Origin: Paracoccaceae bacterium
Lineage (GTDB): Bacteria > Pseudomonadota > Alphaproteobacteria > Rhodobacterales > Rhodobacteraceae
Length of the DNA stretch: 13,999 bases
Reading direction: 5' to 3'
Assembly: GCA_015487335.1 (NCBI GenBank)
Contig: WFPZ01000072.1
Coordinates: 1-13,999 of the forward strand
The notes beneath the pieces are model-generated. The model was not told the DNA's origin. It worked only from the letters and a program-made list of their open reading frames with translations, and made no database searches. The stretch's first letter is position 1. Each line of letters begins with the position of its first letter. Positions 6,872 through 13,987 of this stretch are shown here, piece after piece. The position numbers were made by a program, and so were the translations under genes.

Positions 6872-7633
6872 ATGGCCAGAACCGTAATCGTCACAGGCGG
6901 CGCCAACGGTATCGGACTTGCTTCGGCAAGGGCTTTCCACGCGTCGGGCGACAATGTCGTGATAGCCGATCTCGATGGTGACGGTGCCCGGCAAGCCGCC
7001 GAGGCGCTGGGCGAGCGGGCTGTCGGCTGCACGGTGGATGTGCGCGACAGAGCCAGCATCGAGCGCGCCTTCGCTCTCGGTGCGGAGACATTCGGCCCGA
7101 TCAGCGTGGTGCATGCCAACGCGGGCGTTTCCAGCATGAAGAGGGCGCTCGACCTTACCGAAGAAGACTGGGATTTCAATTTTGACGTGAATGCCAAGGG
7201 CGTGTTCCTGACCAACCAGGTGGCGGTGCGCCACTTTCTGGATCACGGCATGAAGGGGGCGATCGTCAACACTGCTTCGTTGGCGGCCAAGGTTGGTGCT
7301 CCGTTTCTGGCACATTATTCGGCCTCCAAGTTCGCCGTGGTGGGCTGGACGCAGGCCCTGGCGCGCGAACATGCGCCTGACGGCATCCGGGTGAATGCCG
7401 TTTGTCCCGGTTTCGTGCGCACTCCGATGCAGGAGCGCGAAGTTAAGTGGGAAGCCGAACTTCTGGGCAGCACCCCGGAGAAGGTGCGCCAATCCTACAT
7501 CGAGCAGACCCCGCTCGGGCGGCTCGAAGAGCCCGAGGACGTTGCCGGTGTGGTCGTGTTCCTCGCGTCCGACGATGCGAGGTTCATGACCGGCCAGGCG
7601 ATCAACGTGACCGGGGGCGTCTACATGACCTGA
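6872..7633 (+). CDS. Short-chain dehydrogenase/reductase, probably polyol/sugar dehydrogenase
   Basis: A classical NAD(P)-dependent SDR of 253 residues. The cofactor motif is TGGANGIG (8–15), and an acidic residue (D33 in IADLD) at the end of the second strand favours NAD. NAG is at 83–85, and the catalytic residues are N107, S136, Y149 and K153 (YSASK). The motif PGFVRTPM follows, and the tail DARFMTGQAINVTGGVYMT is typical of sugar-alcohol and sugar dehydrogenases. The ATG at 6872 follows GGGAGG after 5 bases; the frame is open far upstream, but that part is antisense to the regulator. It leads the importer operon, with 53 bases to the binding-protein gene. With an FGGY kinase nearby, oxidation of an imported polyol to a ketose is the likely job; the exact substrate is not readable. 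Confidence 0.92.
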   Translation: MARTVIVTGGANGIGLASARAFHASGDNVVIADLDGDGARQAAEALGERAVGCTVDVRDRASIERAFALGAETFGPISVVHANAGVSSMKRALDLTEEDWDFNFDVNAKGVFLTNQVAVRHFLDHGMKGAIVNTASLAAKVGAPFLAHYSASKFAVVGWTQALAREHAPDGIRVNAVCPGFVRTPMQEREVKWEAELLGSTPEKVRQSYIEQTPLGRLEEPEDVAGVVVFLASDDARFMTGQAINVTGGVYMT

Positions 7634-7686
7634 AGAAAGCGACCTGATCGAACCAGTGACTGACAGAAACCAACGGAGAGTGTGGA

Positions 7687-8928
7687 ATGACCAGGATATT
7701 CAGATTGCCATCCCTCGGCGCGCTTTTGACGGCGACCGTGCTCGGCGCCGGCGCGCTGAGTGCAGCCGAGATCAATGTCATCATCGAAGAAGTGCCCGAT
7801 TACGATGTGGTCAAGGCACTGACCGATGAGTTCATGGCCGAGAACCCGGACATCACGGTCAAATTCGACGCCATGCCGTTTGACGCCATGCGGGACAAGA
7901 TACTGACATCGTCATTGGCGCCTTCGGCGACCTATGACGTGATCATTGTCGACAACCCCTGGATGGAGGAATTCTCCCGCGCAGGTTATCTGGCCCCGCT
8001 CGATGACATGATTGCGGCAACCGACGGCTATGATTACGACGACTTCATTCCTGCGCTCAGCAGGATCGGCGTGGTGGACGGCGTGACCTTTGGCGTGCCC
8101 TACTACAATTATGCACTTGGGCTGATCATCCGTCAGGACATCTTCGATGAAAAAGGGCTGAGCGTGCCTGCCACGATCGAGGACTATGTGGCCACCGTGA
8201 AGGAGCTCACCACCGATGATTTCTACGGCGCCGCCATGCAGCCCCAAAAGGGGTACAAGATCATGGAGGAGTGGAAGAACTGGCTCTACGCCAACGGTGG
8301 TGAACTGTTTGACGAAAACGGCAATGTCATTATCAACAATGATGCGGCCGTGAAGGCGCTGGAGCAGTATGTCGATACCTATAATACTGCCGCGCCGCCG
8401 AACTCGCTCAATTGGGGGTTTGACGAAGCGCTGCGCGCCATGGCGTCGGGCAAGGCGGCTACGATGCTGTCCTACAACTGGATGTTGCCGGCCCTGAACA
8501 AGAAGGGCGGCATGTCGGGCGATCTTGCCGGCAAGTTCACCCTGCAGGAAGTGCCCGGCGGCAAGGCGGTTCTGGGGCTGTGGTCCTGGGGGATCGCCGC
8601 CAATGCGCATGACAAGGAAGCAGCCTGGAAATTCGTTTCCTGGATCACCAGCCCCGAAGTTGCCAAGCGCCGGGTGATCATGGGCGGTGCGCCGGTGCGC
8701 AGCAGTGTACTGGAGGATCCGGAAGTGTGGGAAAAGGGCTACGGCAAAGCCTATTACACTACCGTCAAGAAGATCCTCGAGGATGCCGCGCCTCTGGCGA
8801 CCGGGAATCAGGCCGAGGAGCTGATCGAAATCATTGGCACCGAGCTGAACGCGGCTGTCGCTGGGCAGAAGACGCCCAAGCAAGCGCTTGACGATGCCGC
8901 CAGAGCCGTGACGCGGGCCATTCGCTGA
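7687..8928 (+). CDS. Sugar ABC transporter, periplasmic substrate-binding protein
   Basis: An extracellular solute-binding protein of the CUT1 (MalE/UgpB-like, SBP family 1) type, 413 residues. The N-terminus is a signal peptide: TRIFRLPS, a hydrophobic stretch about residues 9–24, and a likely cleavage site around ALSAA-E. The mature part has the usual order: VKALTDEFMAENPDITVKFD, YDVIIVDNPWMEEFSRAGYLAPLDD, GVPYYNYALGLIIRQDIFDEKGL, a GKAATMLSYNWM stretch, KAVLGLWSWGIAANAHDKEAAWKFVSWI, and PVRSSVLEDPEV. ATG 7687 has GGAG nine bases before it. Such proteins define importer specificity, here probably a sugar or polyol. A strong hairpin directly follows the gene, before the permease genes. Confidence 0.95.
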   Translation: MTRIFRLPSLGALLTATVLGAGALSAAEINVIIEEVPDYDVVKALTDEFMAENPDITVKFDAMPFDAMRDKILTSSLAPSATYDVIIVDNPWMEEFSRAGYLAPLDDMIAATDGYDYDDFIPALSRIGVVDGVTFGVPYYNYALGLIIRQDIFDEKGLSVPATIEDYVATVKELTTDDFYGAAMQPQKGYKIMEEWKNWLYANGGELFDENGNVIINNDAAVKALEQYVDTYNTAAPPNSLNWGFDEALRAMASGKAATMLSYNWMLPALNKKGGMSGDLAGKFTLQEVPGGKAVLGLWSWGIAANAHDKEAAWKFVSWITSPEVAKRRVIMGGAPVRSSVLEDPEVWEKGYGKAYYTTVKKILEDAAPLATGNQAEELIEIIGTELNAAVAGQKTPKQALDDAARAVTRAIR

Positions 8929-8943
8929 GGCCTGAACGAAACC

Positions 8944-8971
8944 GCGCGGCGCGTTTTCGAGCGCGCCGCGC
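8944..8971 (+). promoter_or_regulatory. Intra-operon stem-loop after the binding-protein gene
   Basis: A perfect 10-base-pair GC stem, GCGCGGCGCG (8944–8953) with CGCGCCGCGC (8962–8971), around the loop TTTTCGAG. It lies 15 bases past the binding-protein stop and 24 bases before the permease ATG. No T-run follows, so it is not a classical terminator. In many ABC operons such a structure stabilises the upstream mRNA or dampens downstream expression, so that binding protein exceeds permease. Confidence 0.6.
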
Positions 8972-8995
8972 AACAACGTGCGGGAGCTCTGGAAA

Positions 8996-9850
8996 ATGCC
9001 ACTGAAGCACAAGCTTGTCCTGCCTCTGGTGGCAGTCCTGTCGGCAGTGATGCTTTATCCGCTTGCGTTTTCTGCCTGGATTTCATTGCACGATTACCGG
9101 CTGACACGGCTAGACGACGTGCAGTGGCGCGGGCTCGAGAACTACGGCTTCATGCTGACCGAGCCGGCATTCCAGAACGCCATGAAGAATACGCTCGCCT
9201 TCGTTTTCGGAGCCGTTTCCCTGGAGCTGACGATCGGTCTGGCACTGGCGATTCTCGTCAGAAAGATGCTTCGGTTCCAGAATTTCGTGCGCTCGATTCT
9301 CCTGGCGCCGATGTTCATCACCCCGATTGCCGTGGGGCTGATGTTTCGGTTCCTTCTCAATTCCCAGATGGGGGTGATTACCTATTACCTGGGCAAGATC
9401 GGAATCACGATCGACTGGTTCGGCACGGAACTGGCGTTGTTTTCGATTATTCTGATCGACGTGTGGCAATGGACGCCCTTCATGCTGTTGATGTTCCTCG
9501 CCGGGCTGGAAGCGTTGCCCAAGGCGCCATTCGAGGCCGCGCGCGTCGATGGTGCGGGGGGCTGGCTGACCTTCCGCCATGTCACCCTCCCGATGCTCCG
9601 CCCCGTGATCGTGGTAGCGCTGATCATTCGTGCGCTCGATGCTTTCAAGGTGTTCGAATACGTCTTTGCCATCACTCGCGGCGGACCGGGAGATGCCACC
9701 GAGACCATCATGTATTTCATCTACAAGACGGGGTTCCGCTTCTTCCGCATGGGCGAGGCAGCGGCTGCCGCATTTCTCCTGGTTGTGGTGACAATGATCC
9801 TGGTGATTGCCCTGGTCTGGGCCACGAAAAGCAATGAGGAGCTCAGGTGA
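8996..9850 (+). CDS. Sugar ABC transporter, inner-membrane permease 1 (MalF/UgpA-like)
   Basis: A 284-residue binding-protein-dependent transport permease with about six membrane helices, beginning with LVLPLVAVLSAVMLYPLAF. The cytoplasmic EAA loop that contacts the ATPase is canonical: EAARVDGAGGWLTFRHVTLP (180–199). SWISL/GLENYGFM-like text after helix 1 and the ITRGGPGDATETIMYFIYKTGF segment are typical of the MalF/UgpA subunit of CUT1 importers. I place the start at ATG 8996, nine bases after GGGAG; a GTG at 8978 would add six residues but lies against the stem-loop and lacks a ribosome site. The gene overlaps the next permease by one base (TGATG). It forms the membrane channel with permease 2. 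Confidence 0.93.
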   Translation: MPLKHKLVLPLVAVLSAVMLYPLAFSAWISLHDYRLTRLDDVQWRGLENYGFMLTEPAFQNAMKNTLAFVFGAVSLELTIGLALAILVRKMLRFQNFVRSILLAPMFITPIAVGLMFRFLLNSQMGVITYYLGKIGITIDWFGTELALFSIILIDVWQWTPFMLLMFLAGLEALPKAPFEAARVDGAGGWLTFRHVTLPMLRPVIVVALIIRALDAFKVFEYVFAITRGGPGDATETIMYFIYKTGFRFFRMGEAAAAAFLLVVVTMILVIALVWATKSNEELR

Positions 9851-10671
9851 TGTTCGAATTTTCCAAAATTTCGCAACGCGCCGCAGCCTGGTTTGCCATT
9901 GTTCTGGCGCTGTTCGTGGTACTTTTCCCTTTCGTCTGGGTGTTTCTTGAATCGATCAAACCGCCCGCGCTGGGCGCGCGCCCAGATGTCTGGATATTCA
10001 CTCCCACCTGGGCCAACTGGGGTGACGTTCTTTTCAGGTCGAACGTCCCGATGAATATTCTGAACTCCTTTGTCGTTGCGGCTGCCACGGTCGCGATTTC
10101 CCTATTGGTCGGCTGCCCTGCTGCCTATGCCTTCTCGCGATTCCGCGGCTATCAGGGCGCGCGCTATTCGATTCTTGCTGCCGAGATGATGCCGCCGGCA
10201 ATCCTGATTCTTCCCTTTTTCATAGTGCTTTATCGCCTGCAGATGATCGATTCCCTGATCGGGGTGATCGCAGCGCACCTTTCTTTCGTGGTGCCGGTCG
10301 TTACCTGGTTTCTGATCGGTTTCTTCGACGAGGTGCCCAGGGATCTCGAAAACCAGGCAATGATCGATGGCTACACCCGCTTTCAGGCATTCTACAAGGT
10401 GATCCTGCCGGTGGTGCGGCCCGGAATTGCTGCGGCCGCTGTGTTCGGCTTCGTGCTGTCGTGGAACGATCTCTTTTACGCGTTGCTGCTGACCGGCAAC
10501 GAAAGTCGCACCCTGCCGGTGGCCATCGCCGGCTACTGGACGTTTCGCGGTGTGGACATGGGGAAAATGGCGGTTGCGATCCTGATTGCCATCATTCCGG
10601 TGCTGATCCTGTCCTTTTTCATTCAGAAACACCTCGTCAAGGGCATCGGCGGTGGCGCCGTGAAATACTAG
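9850..10671 (+). CDS. Sugar ABC transporter, inner-membrane permease 2 (MalG/UgpE-like)
   Basis: A 273-residue permease, partner of the preceding one. Helix 1 is AWFAIVLALFVVLFPFVWVF, followed by the ESIKPP motif usual for MalG/UgpE-type subunits. Later come NSFVVAAATVAISLLVG, PAAYAFSRFRG, MMPPAILILPFF and SWNDLFYALLLTG. The EAA loop is DLENQAMIDGYTRFQAFYKV (165–184): D173 and G174 are conserved but the EAA triplet is ENQA, a mild departure from consensus. ATG 9850 follows AGGAG by eight bases and overlaps the upstream TGA; a GTG one codon earlier is possible. It ends 11 bases before the ATPase gene. Confidence 0.93.
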   Translation: MFEFSKISQRAAAWFAIVLALFVVLFPFVWVFLESIKPPALGARPDVWIFTPTWANWGDVLFRSNVPMNILNSFVVAAATVAISLLVGCPAAYAFSRFRGYQGARYSILAAEMMPPAILILPFFIVLYRLQMIDSLIGVIAAHLSFVVPVVTWFLIGFFDEVPRDLENQAMIDGYTRFQAFYKVILPVVRPGIAAAAVFGFVLSWNDLFYALLLTGNESRTLPVAIAGYWTFRGVDMGKMAVAILIAIIPVLILSFFIQKHLVKGIGGGAVKY

Positions 10672-10682
10672 GGGCAGTTGGC

Positions 10683-11756
10683 ATGAGCTACGTTTCTCTC
10701 GAGGGGCTGAGCAAGAGTTATGGCAGTTTCGAGATTCTCAGGGGGCTGGATCTGGAAATCGCCCATCACCAGTTCACCGTGCTGCTGGGGCCTTCGGGCT
10801 GTGGCAAGTCAACAACGCTGCGTCTGCTGGCCGGACTCGAGCCGGTGAGCGGTGGGAAAATCTACATAGACGGACGAGATGTGACGACGCTGGAGCCGCG
10901 CGAACGTGACATCTCGATGGTATTCCAGAACTATGCGCTCTACCCTTCGATGACGGTGGAACAGAACATGGGATTCGGGCTGAAAGCGCGCAAGGTTCCG
11001 CCCGCCGAGATCCGCCGCAAGGTGCTCGAGGCGGCCGAATTGCTTGGCATCACCCAGCTCCTCGCCCGCCGACCACGCGAGCTTTCAGGCGGCCAGCAGC
11101 AGCGGGTCGCCATCGGTCGTGCCATCGTGCGCAGGCCAAAGGTGTTCCTGTTCGATGAACCGCTTTCCAACCTTGACGCCAAGCTGCGCGTCGAGATGCG
11201 CGCTGAAATCCTGCAGCTGCATCGCCGTCTGAAAGCCACCACGATCTATGTGACCCACGATCAGGAAGAGGCAATGACCATGGCCGACCGGATCGTGATC
11301 ATGAATGCCGGCGAGATCGAGCAGGAGGGCACGCCCGAGGACATCTTCTTCCGCCCGCAAAGCCGGATGGTCGCCGGGTTCATCGGCAGCCCGGGAATGA
11401 ATTTTCTGCCCGGCCGGATCGAGGCTCCTGGCCGGGTCAGCACACCTGTCGGCAGATTCGAATTTACAGGCGGTGGGGCGGCTGGGCAGGAGGTCGAGGT
11501 GGGGGTGCGTCCCGATGATCTGCTGCTTGCCCGGGCGGGCAACGAAACACCGAACGGCGCATTCTCCGGCGAAATCACCTTGATCGAACTCCTCGGGCCA
11601 CGCGCCATCCTGCATGTGGACGCGAATGGCAGAAAATTGCTCGCGGTCATTTCGCATGGAGAAATGAGTGAAGTGAGCGTGGGAAAAAGTGCCACCTTCA
11701 CCCTCCGCCCAGACGCGTTGCATGTGTTCGATCAGGAATCCGGCCGGCGCATTTGA
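10683..11756 (+). CDS. Sugar ABC transporter, ATP-binding protein (UgpC/MsmK-like)
   Basis: The energy-coupling ATPase of the importer, 357 residues, cytoplasmic face of the inner membrane. It has Walker A GPSGCGKST (36–44), the Q-loop VFQNYALYP (Q82), the signature LSGGQQQRVAIGRA (134–147), Walker B VFLFDEP (154–160), the D-loop SNLD and the H-loop VTHDQEEAMTMADRI (H192). After about residue 240 comes the MalK-type regulatory/TOBE domain (PGMNFLPGRI, VGVRPDDLLLA, ELLGPRAILHV, TFTLRPDALHVFD). This places it among CUT1 MalK/UgpC/MsmK ATPases. It is the last gene of the rightward operon; no clear terminator was seen after it. DNA downstream changes from coding to decayed. Confidence 0.95.
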   Translation: MSYVSLEGLSKSYGSFEILRGLDLEIAHHQFTVLLGPSGCGKSTTLRLLAGLEPVSGGKIYIDGRDVTTLEPRERDISMVFQNYALYPSMTVEQNMGFGLKARKVPPAEIRRKVLEAAELLGITQLLARRPRELSGGQQQRVAIGRAIVRRPKVFLFDEPLSNLDAKLRVEMRAEILQLHRRLKATTIYVTHDQEEAMTMADRIVIMNAGEIEQEGTPEDIFFRPQSRMVAGFIGSPGMNFLPGRIEAPGRVSTPVGRFEFTGGGAAGQEVEVGVRPDDLLLARAGNETPNGAFSGEITLIELLGPRAILHVDANGRKLLAVISHGEMSEVSVGKSATFTLRPDALHVFDQESGRRI

Positions 11757-12175
11757 GCCCGGTATTTTGCCGGCGTGGCGTCTCTGGCGCCTTGGCTCCT
11801 TGCCCCTCGACCCCGGGAGGCAGTGTCGCGGTTCCCGTTGATGTCACTGCGCCGGGTCCGGGCTCCATCGATCCCGCATTCGCTGTCTGGCGGGTCAGGC
11901 CTGAACAGATGCAGCGCCGCCGGAACAGCATTCCTGTTTCAAGGCGCCACGACGCATTGGAGGGCAGATCCGCCAAACCCTCCGGCGCCTGGCCCGCTGG
12001 AAAGGGGATGTTCCGCCCGATGTACATGTCGGCTCCGATAGGGCAGAGATCATGGAAAACACAAGTTTGCAGGCATTCGTCATGAATGACTGACAGGCGG
12101 AGGGCAGGCCTGCTGATGCGCGCTTCGGGAAAGATTCGGTGGAAGAGTTAGGATGTCAGGGGCTTTGCCCATGTA
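11757..12175. other. Gene-poor junction DNA, including an unassigned open frame
   Basis: About 420 bases between the importer operon and the urtE stump. No complete gene is visible. A plus-strand frame is open from 11905 to a TGA at 12091–12093 and reads protein-like text such as GGQIRQTLRRLARWKGD and VGSDRAEIMENTSLQAF. It has no ATG before 12052, so it could be the 3' end of a truncated gene or chance; I do not recognise it. No tRNA, repeat array or clear transposon end was found here, although this must contain the right border of the cassette. Confidence 0.45.
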
Positions 12176-12450
12176 TTGCACCGGCCCGCGCGGTGGTCAT
12201 CGCCCGCGGCTTCTTGTCTTGACGAGCCGACCGAGGGCATTCAGCCTTTGATCATCGAGGATATCGGTTGCGCGAGCGAAGATCTGCGCGAAAGGGGAGA
12301 GATGGCGATCGTTCTGGTGCAACGGCATTCCGGATTCGCCCGCGATCTGGGGATGGTTTCGTGGCGATGGGTCGCGGCGTGATCGTGACGGCCGGCAGGC
12401 GGGGGGCCGAGACGGATGAGGCGGATGTCCGGCGTCGCCTTGCCGCCTGA
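12176..12450 (+). pseudogene. urtE: Urea ABC transporter ATP-binding protein UrtE, frameshifted 3' remnant
   Basis: The end of the UrtE ATPase in pieces. The stretch ARAVVIARG, then LDEPTEGIQPLIIEDIG (Walker B and the family's diagnostic DEPTEGIQP), is followed by ERGEMAIVLVQRHSGFARDL, corresponding to the usual RG.MAIVLVEQY.DFA..LAD. The frame then shifts near 12350, where one base appears lost, and resumes as DGFVAMGRGVIV, ending at ADVRRRLAA with TGA 12448–12450. Another likely base loss lies at about 12218–12221, just before the Asp of Walker B (PRLLVL-DEP). Walker A and the signature motif are absent. The protein cannot be made. In Rhodobacteraceae, urtABCDE commonly precedes ureD, as the stump does here. 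The last 35 bases overlap the ureD start. Confidence 0.85.
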
Positions 12451-13264
12451 TCCCGCGGCAATGCGGCCGCAGCGCGCGCGGGGGCGCATCGGGCTGGGTT
12501 TTTCCGCACGCGGGCTGCACAGGCTTCACCAGGAAGGTTGCGGGCGCTGCCGGCTGCCCGATTCCTTCGGCGACGACCCGGTGGCCGTCGTGATAAACAC
12601 CGCTGGCGGGCTGACGGGGGGCGACAGTTTCGCCGTTGATCTGCAGCTTGCCGGCGGGGCGCGCGCGGGGGTCACGACCCAGGCCGCCGAGCGGATCTAT
12701 CGCAGCACGGGCGGGCGGGCCGAGGTGACGAACCGCCTGGCGCTTGGGCCGGGCGCTTTGCTGAACTGGCTGCCCCAGGAAACCATCCTTTTCGAGCGCG
12801 CGGCGATGGCGCGCAGGCTGGAGGTCGAGATGGCGCCGGATGCGCGCTTTCTGGGGCTCGAGGCGCTGGTTCTGGGCCGCCGCGCCATGGGCGAGGATGT
12901 GACGCGCGGGACGATCCTCGACAACTGGCGCATCCGCCGCGGCGGGCGGCTGATCCATGCCGAGGCGCTGCGGCTTGAGGGCGATATCGGCGCGGTTGCG
13001 GGGCGAGCGGCGCTGCTCGATGGTGCGCGGGCGATTGCGACACTGGTAGTGGTTGCACCCGAAGCCGAAGCCATGCTTGATGTGGCGCGCAGGCTTTTGC
13101 CCGGCGAGGGGCTGCGGGCTGCGGCCTCGGCCTGGGAGGGGCGGCTGGTGGTGCGCTGGCTGGCACACGACCTCATGCCCCTGAAAACGGCGTTGAAGAA
13201 ATTTCTGGCGGGGTTTCCGGGTGTTTCCATACCCCGCGTCTGGCAGAACTGGGAGGAGCGATGA
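12416..13264 (+). CDS. ureD: Urease accessory protein UreD
   Basis: UreD is the scaffold that, with UreF and UreG, loads nickel into urease; cytoplasmic. The 282-residue protein carries the family motifs NTAGGLTGGD (61–70), TTQAAERIYRS (87–97), WLPQETILF (118–126), LEALVLGRRAMGE (148–160), W.IRR.GRLIHAEALRL and the terminal SIPRVWQNW (271–279). The length is normal. The start is uncertain: ATG 12416, ATG 12425 (closely preceded by GAGGCGG) and ATG 12461 are all in frame, and conservation begins only near RARGRIGLGF. The end overlaps ureA as ATGA. With urtE decayed upstream, the gene may now depend on a different promoter than in its relatives. Confidence 0.93.
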   Translation: MRRMSGVALPPDPAAMRPQRARGRIGLGFSARGLHRLHQEGCGRCRLPDSFGDDPVAVVINTAGGLTGGDSFAVDLQLAGGARAGVTTQAAERIYRSTGGRAEVTNRLALGPGALLNWLPQETILFERAAMARRLEVEMAPDARFLGLEALVLGRRAMGEDVTRGTILDNWRIRRGGRLIHAEALRLEGDIGAVAGRAALLDGARAIATLVVVAPEAEAMLDVARRLLPGEGLRAAASAWEGRLVVRWLAHDLMPLKTALKKFLAGFPGVSIPRVWQNWEER

Positions 13265-13566
13265 ACCTCACACCACGCGAAAAGGACAAGCTGCTGATCA
13301 GCCTTGCGGCGATGGTGGCGCGGGCGCGGCTTGCGCGCGGGGTCAAGCTCAACCACCCCGAGGCCGTGGCGCTGATCACCGATTTCGTTGTCGAGGGCGC
13401 GCGCGACGGCCGCTCGGTGGCCGACCTGATGGAGGCGGCGGCCCATGTGGTGACCCGCGAGCAATGCATGGAGGGGGTGCCCGAGATGATCGGCGAGGTG
13501 CAGGTGGAAGCGACCTTCCCCGACGGCACCAAGCTGGTGACGGTGCACAGGCCGATCCGCGGGTAG
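13261..13566 (+). CDS. ureA: Urease subunit gamma
   Basis: The small gamma subunit of the nickel enzyme urease, which hydrolyses urea to ammonia and carbamate. The 101 residues match the family's usual length of about 100. Recognisable are MNLTPREKDKLLISLAAMVA, KLNHPEAVALI, EGARDGRSVADLM, VMEGVPEMI-like text (MEGVPEMIGEVQVE) and the terminal ATFPDGTKLVTVHRPI. ATG 13261 follows GGGAGG and overlaps the ureD stop by four bases, a coupled start. ureB follows after 70 bases, in which a short Rhodobacterales-type repeat lies. Confidence 0.96.
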   Translation: MNLTPREKDKLLISLAAMVARARLARGVKLNHPEAVALITDFVVEGARDGRSVADLMEAAAHVVTREQCMEGVPEMIGEVQVEATFPDGTKLVTVHRPIRG

Positions 13567-13590
13567 GGGACGATTTCCTGGCGAAAACCG

Positions 13591-13624
13591 TGCCTCCGGC
13601 GGGAGTATTCGCGGCAAGATGAAG
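13591..13624. repeat. Short Rhodobacterales-type intergenic repeat
   Basis: Between ureA and ureB lies TGCCTCCGGCGGGAGTATT followed by CGCGGCAAGATGAAG. I recall closely similar sequences (CCGGCGGGAGTATTT...AAGATGAAG) scattered through intergenic regions of Rhodobacteraceae genomes. CTCC and GGAG can pair in a tiny hairpin. The assignment is from memory; only one copy is in this window. Confidence 0.5.
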
Positions 13625-13636
13625 GGAGGACGAGCG

Positions 13637-13942
13637 ATGATACCGGGTGAAATCCTTCCGGCGGAAGGTGAAATCGCGCTGAACGCCGGGCGCGAGGCCG
13701 TGGTGTTGGAGGTGGCCAATGCCGGCGACCGGCCGGTGCAGGTGGGATCGCATTACCATTTCGCCGAGACCAACGCGGCGCTGGAGTTCGACAGGGAAGC
13801 GGCGCGGGGGATGCGGCTGGACATTCCCGCCGGCACCGCGGTGCGTTTCGAGCCGGGGCAGCGGCGCGAGGTGCGGCTGGTGCCCATCGGTGGCGCGCGG
13901 CGGGTGTTCGGCTTCAACGCGCAGGTGATGGGGGAATTGTGA
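13637..13942 (+). CDS. ureB: Urease subunit beta
   Basis: The beta subunit of urease, 101 residues, within the usual 101–106. The family signature blocks are MIPGEILPAEGEI at the start, VQVGSHYHFAETNAALEFDR, GMRLDIPAGTAVRFEPGQ and GARRVFGFNAQVMG at the end. ATG 13637 follows GGGAGGA by six bases; an in-frame ATG at 13619 would add six residues that are unlike the family. The catalytic alpha subunit UreC would be expected just past the window edge, but 57 bases containing a strong hairpin follow instead, so ureC, if present, begins outside. Confidence 0.95.
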   Translation: MIPGEILPAEGEIALNAGREAVVLEVANAGDRPVQVGSHYHFAETNAALEFDREAARGMRLDIPAGTAVRFEPGQRREVRLVPIGGARRVFGFNAQVMGEL

Positions 13943-13963
13943 TGATACGCGCCCCCCTCCCGG

Positions 13964-13987
13964 CCTCCCCCCGCAGGCGGGGGGAGG
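13964..13987. repeat. GC-rich palindrome after ureB
   Basis: CCTCCCCCCGC (13964–13974) and GCGGGGGGAGG (13977–13987) form an 11-base perfect inverted repeat around AG. Palindromes of this CCTCCCCGC..GCGGGGAGG style are common between genes in alphaproteobacteria. No T-run follows inside the window, so a terminator role is not shown. It could modulate the ratio of ureAB to downstream urease genes. Confidence 0.55.

Noticed and set aside
6751..7215. N-terminal extension of the DeoR frame
   Set aside because: It is antisense to the dehydrogenase and lacks family similarity; ATG 6750 fits the usual DeoR N-terminus.
7912..9012. Minus-strand open frame opposite the binding-protein gene
   Set aside because: Antisense shadow; the plus strand has a signal peptide and a full solute-binding protein.
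10461..10682. N-terminal extension of the ATPase frame
   Set aside because: It overlaps permease 2 in another frame; ATG 10683 directly precedes the conserved start of MalK-type ATPases.
11757..11800. Possible rho-independent terminator after the ATPase gene
   Set aside because: Complementary GCCGGC-type words are present but no stable stem followed by a T-run could be drawn.
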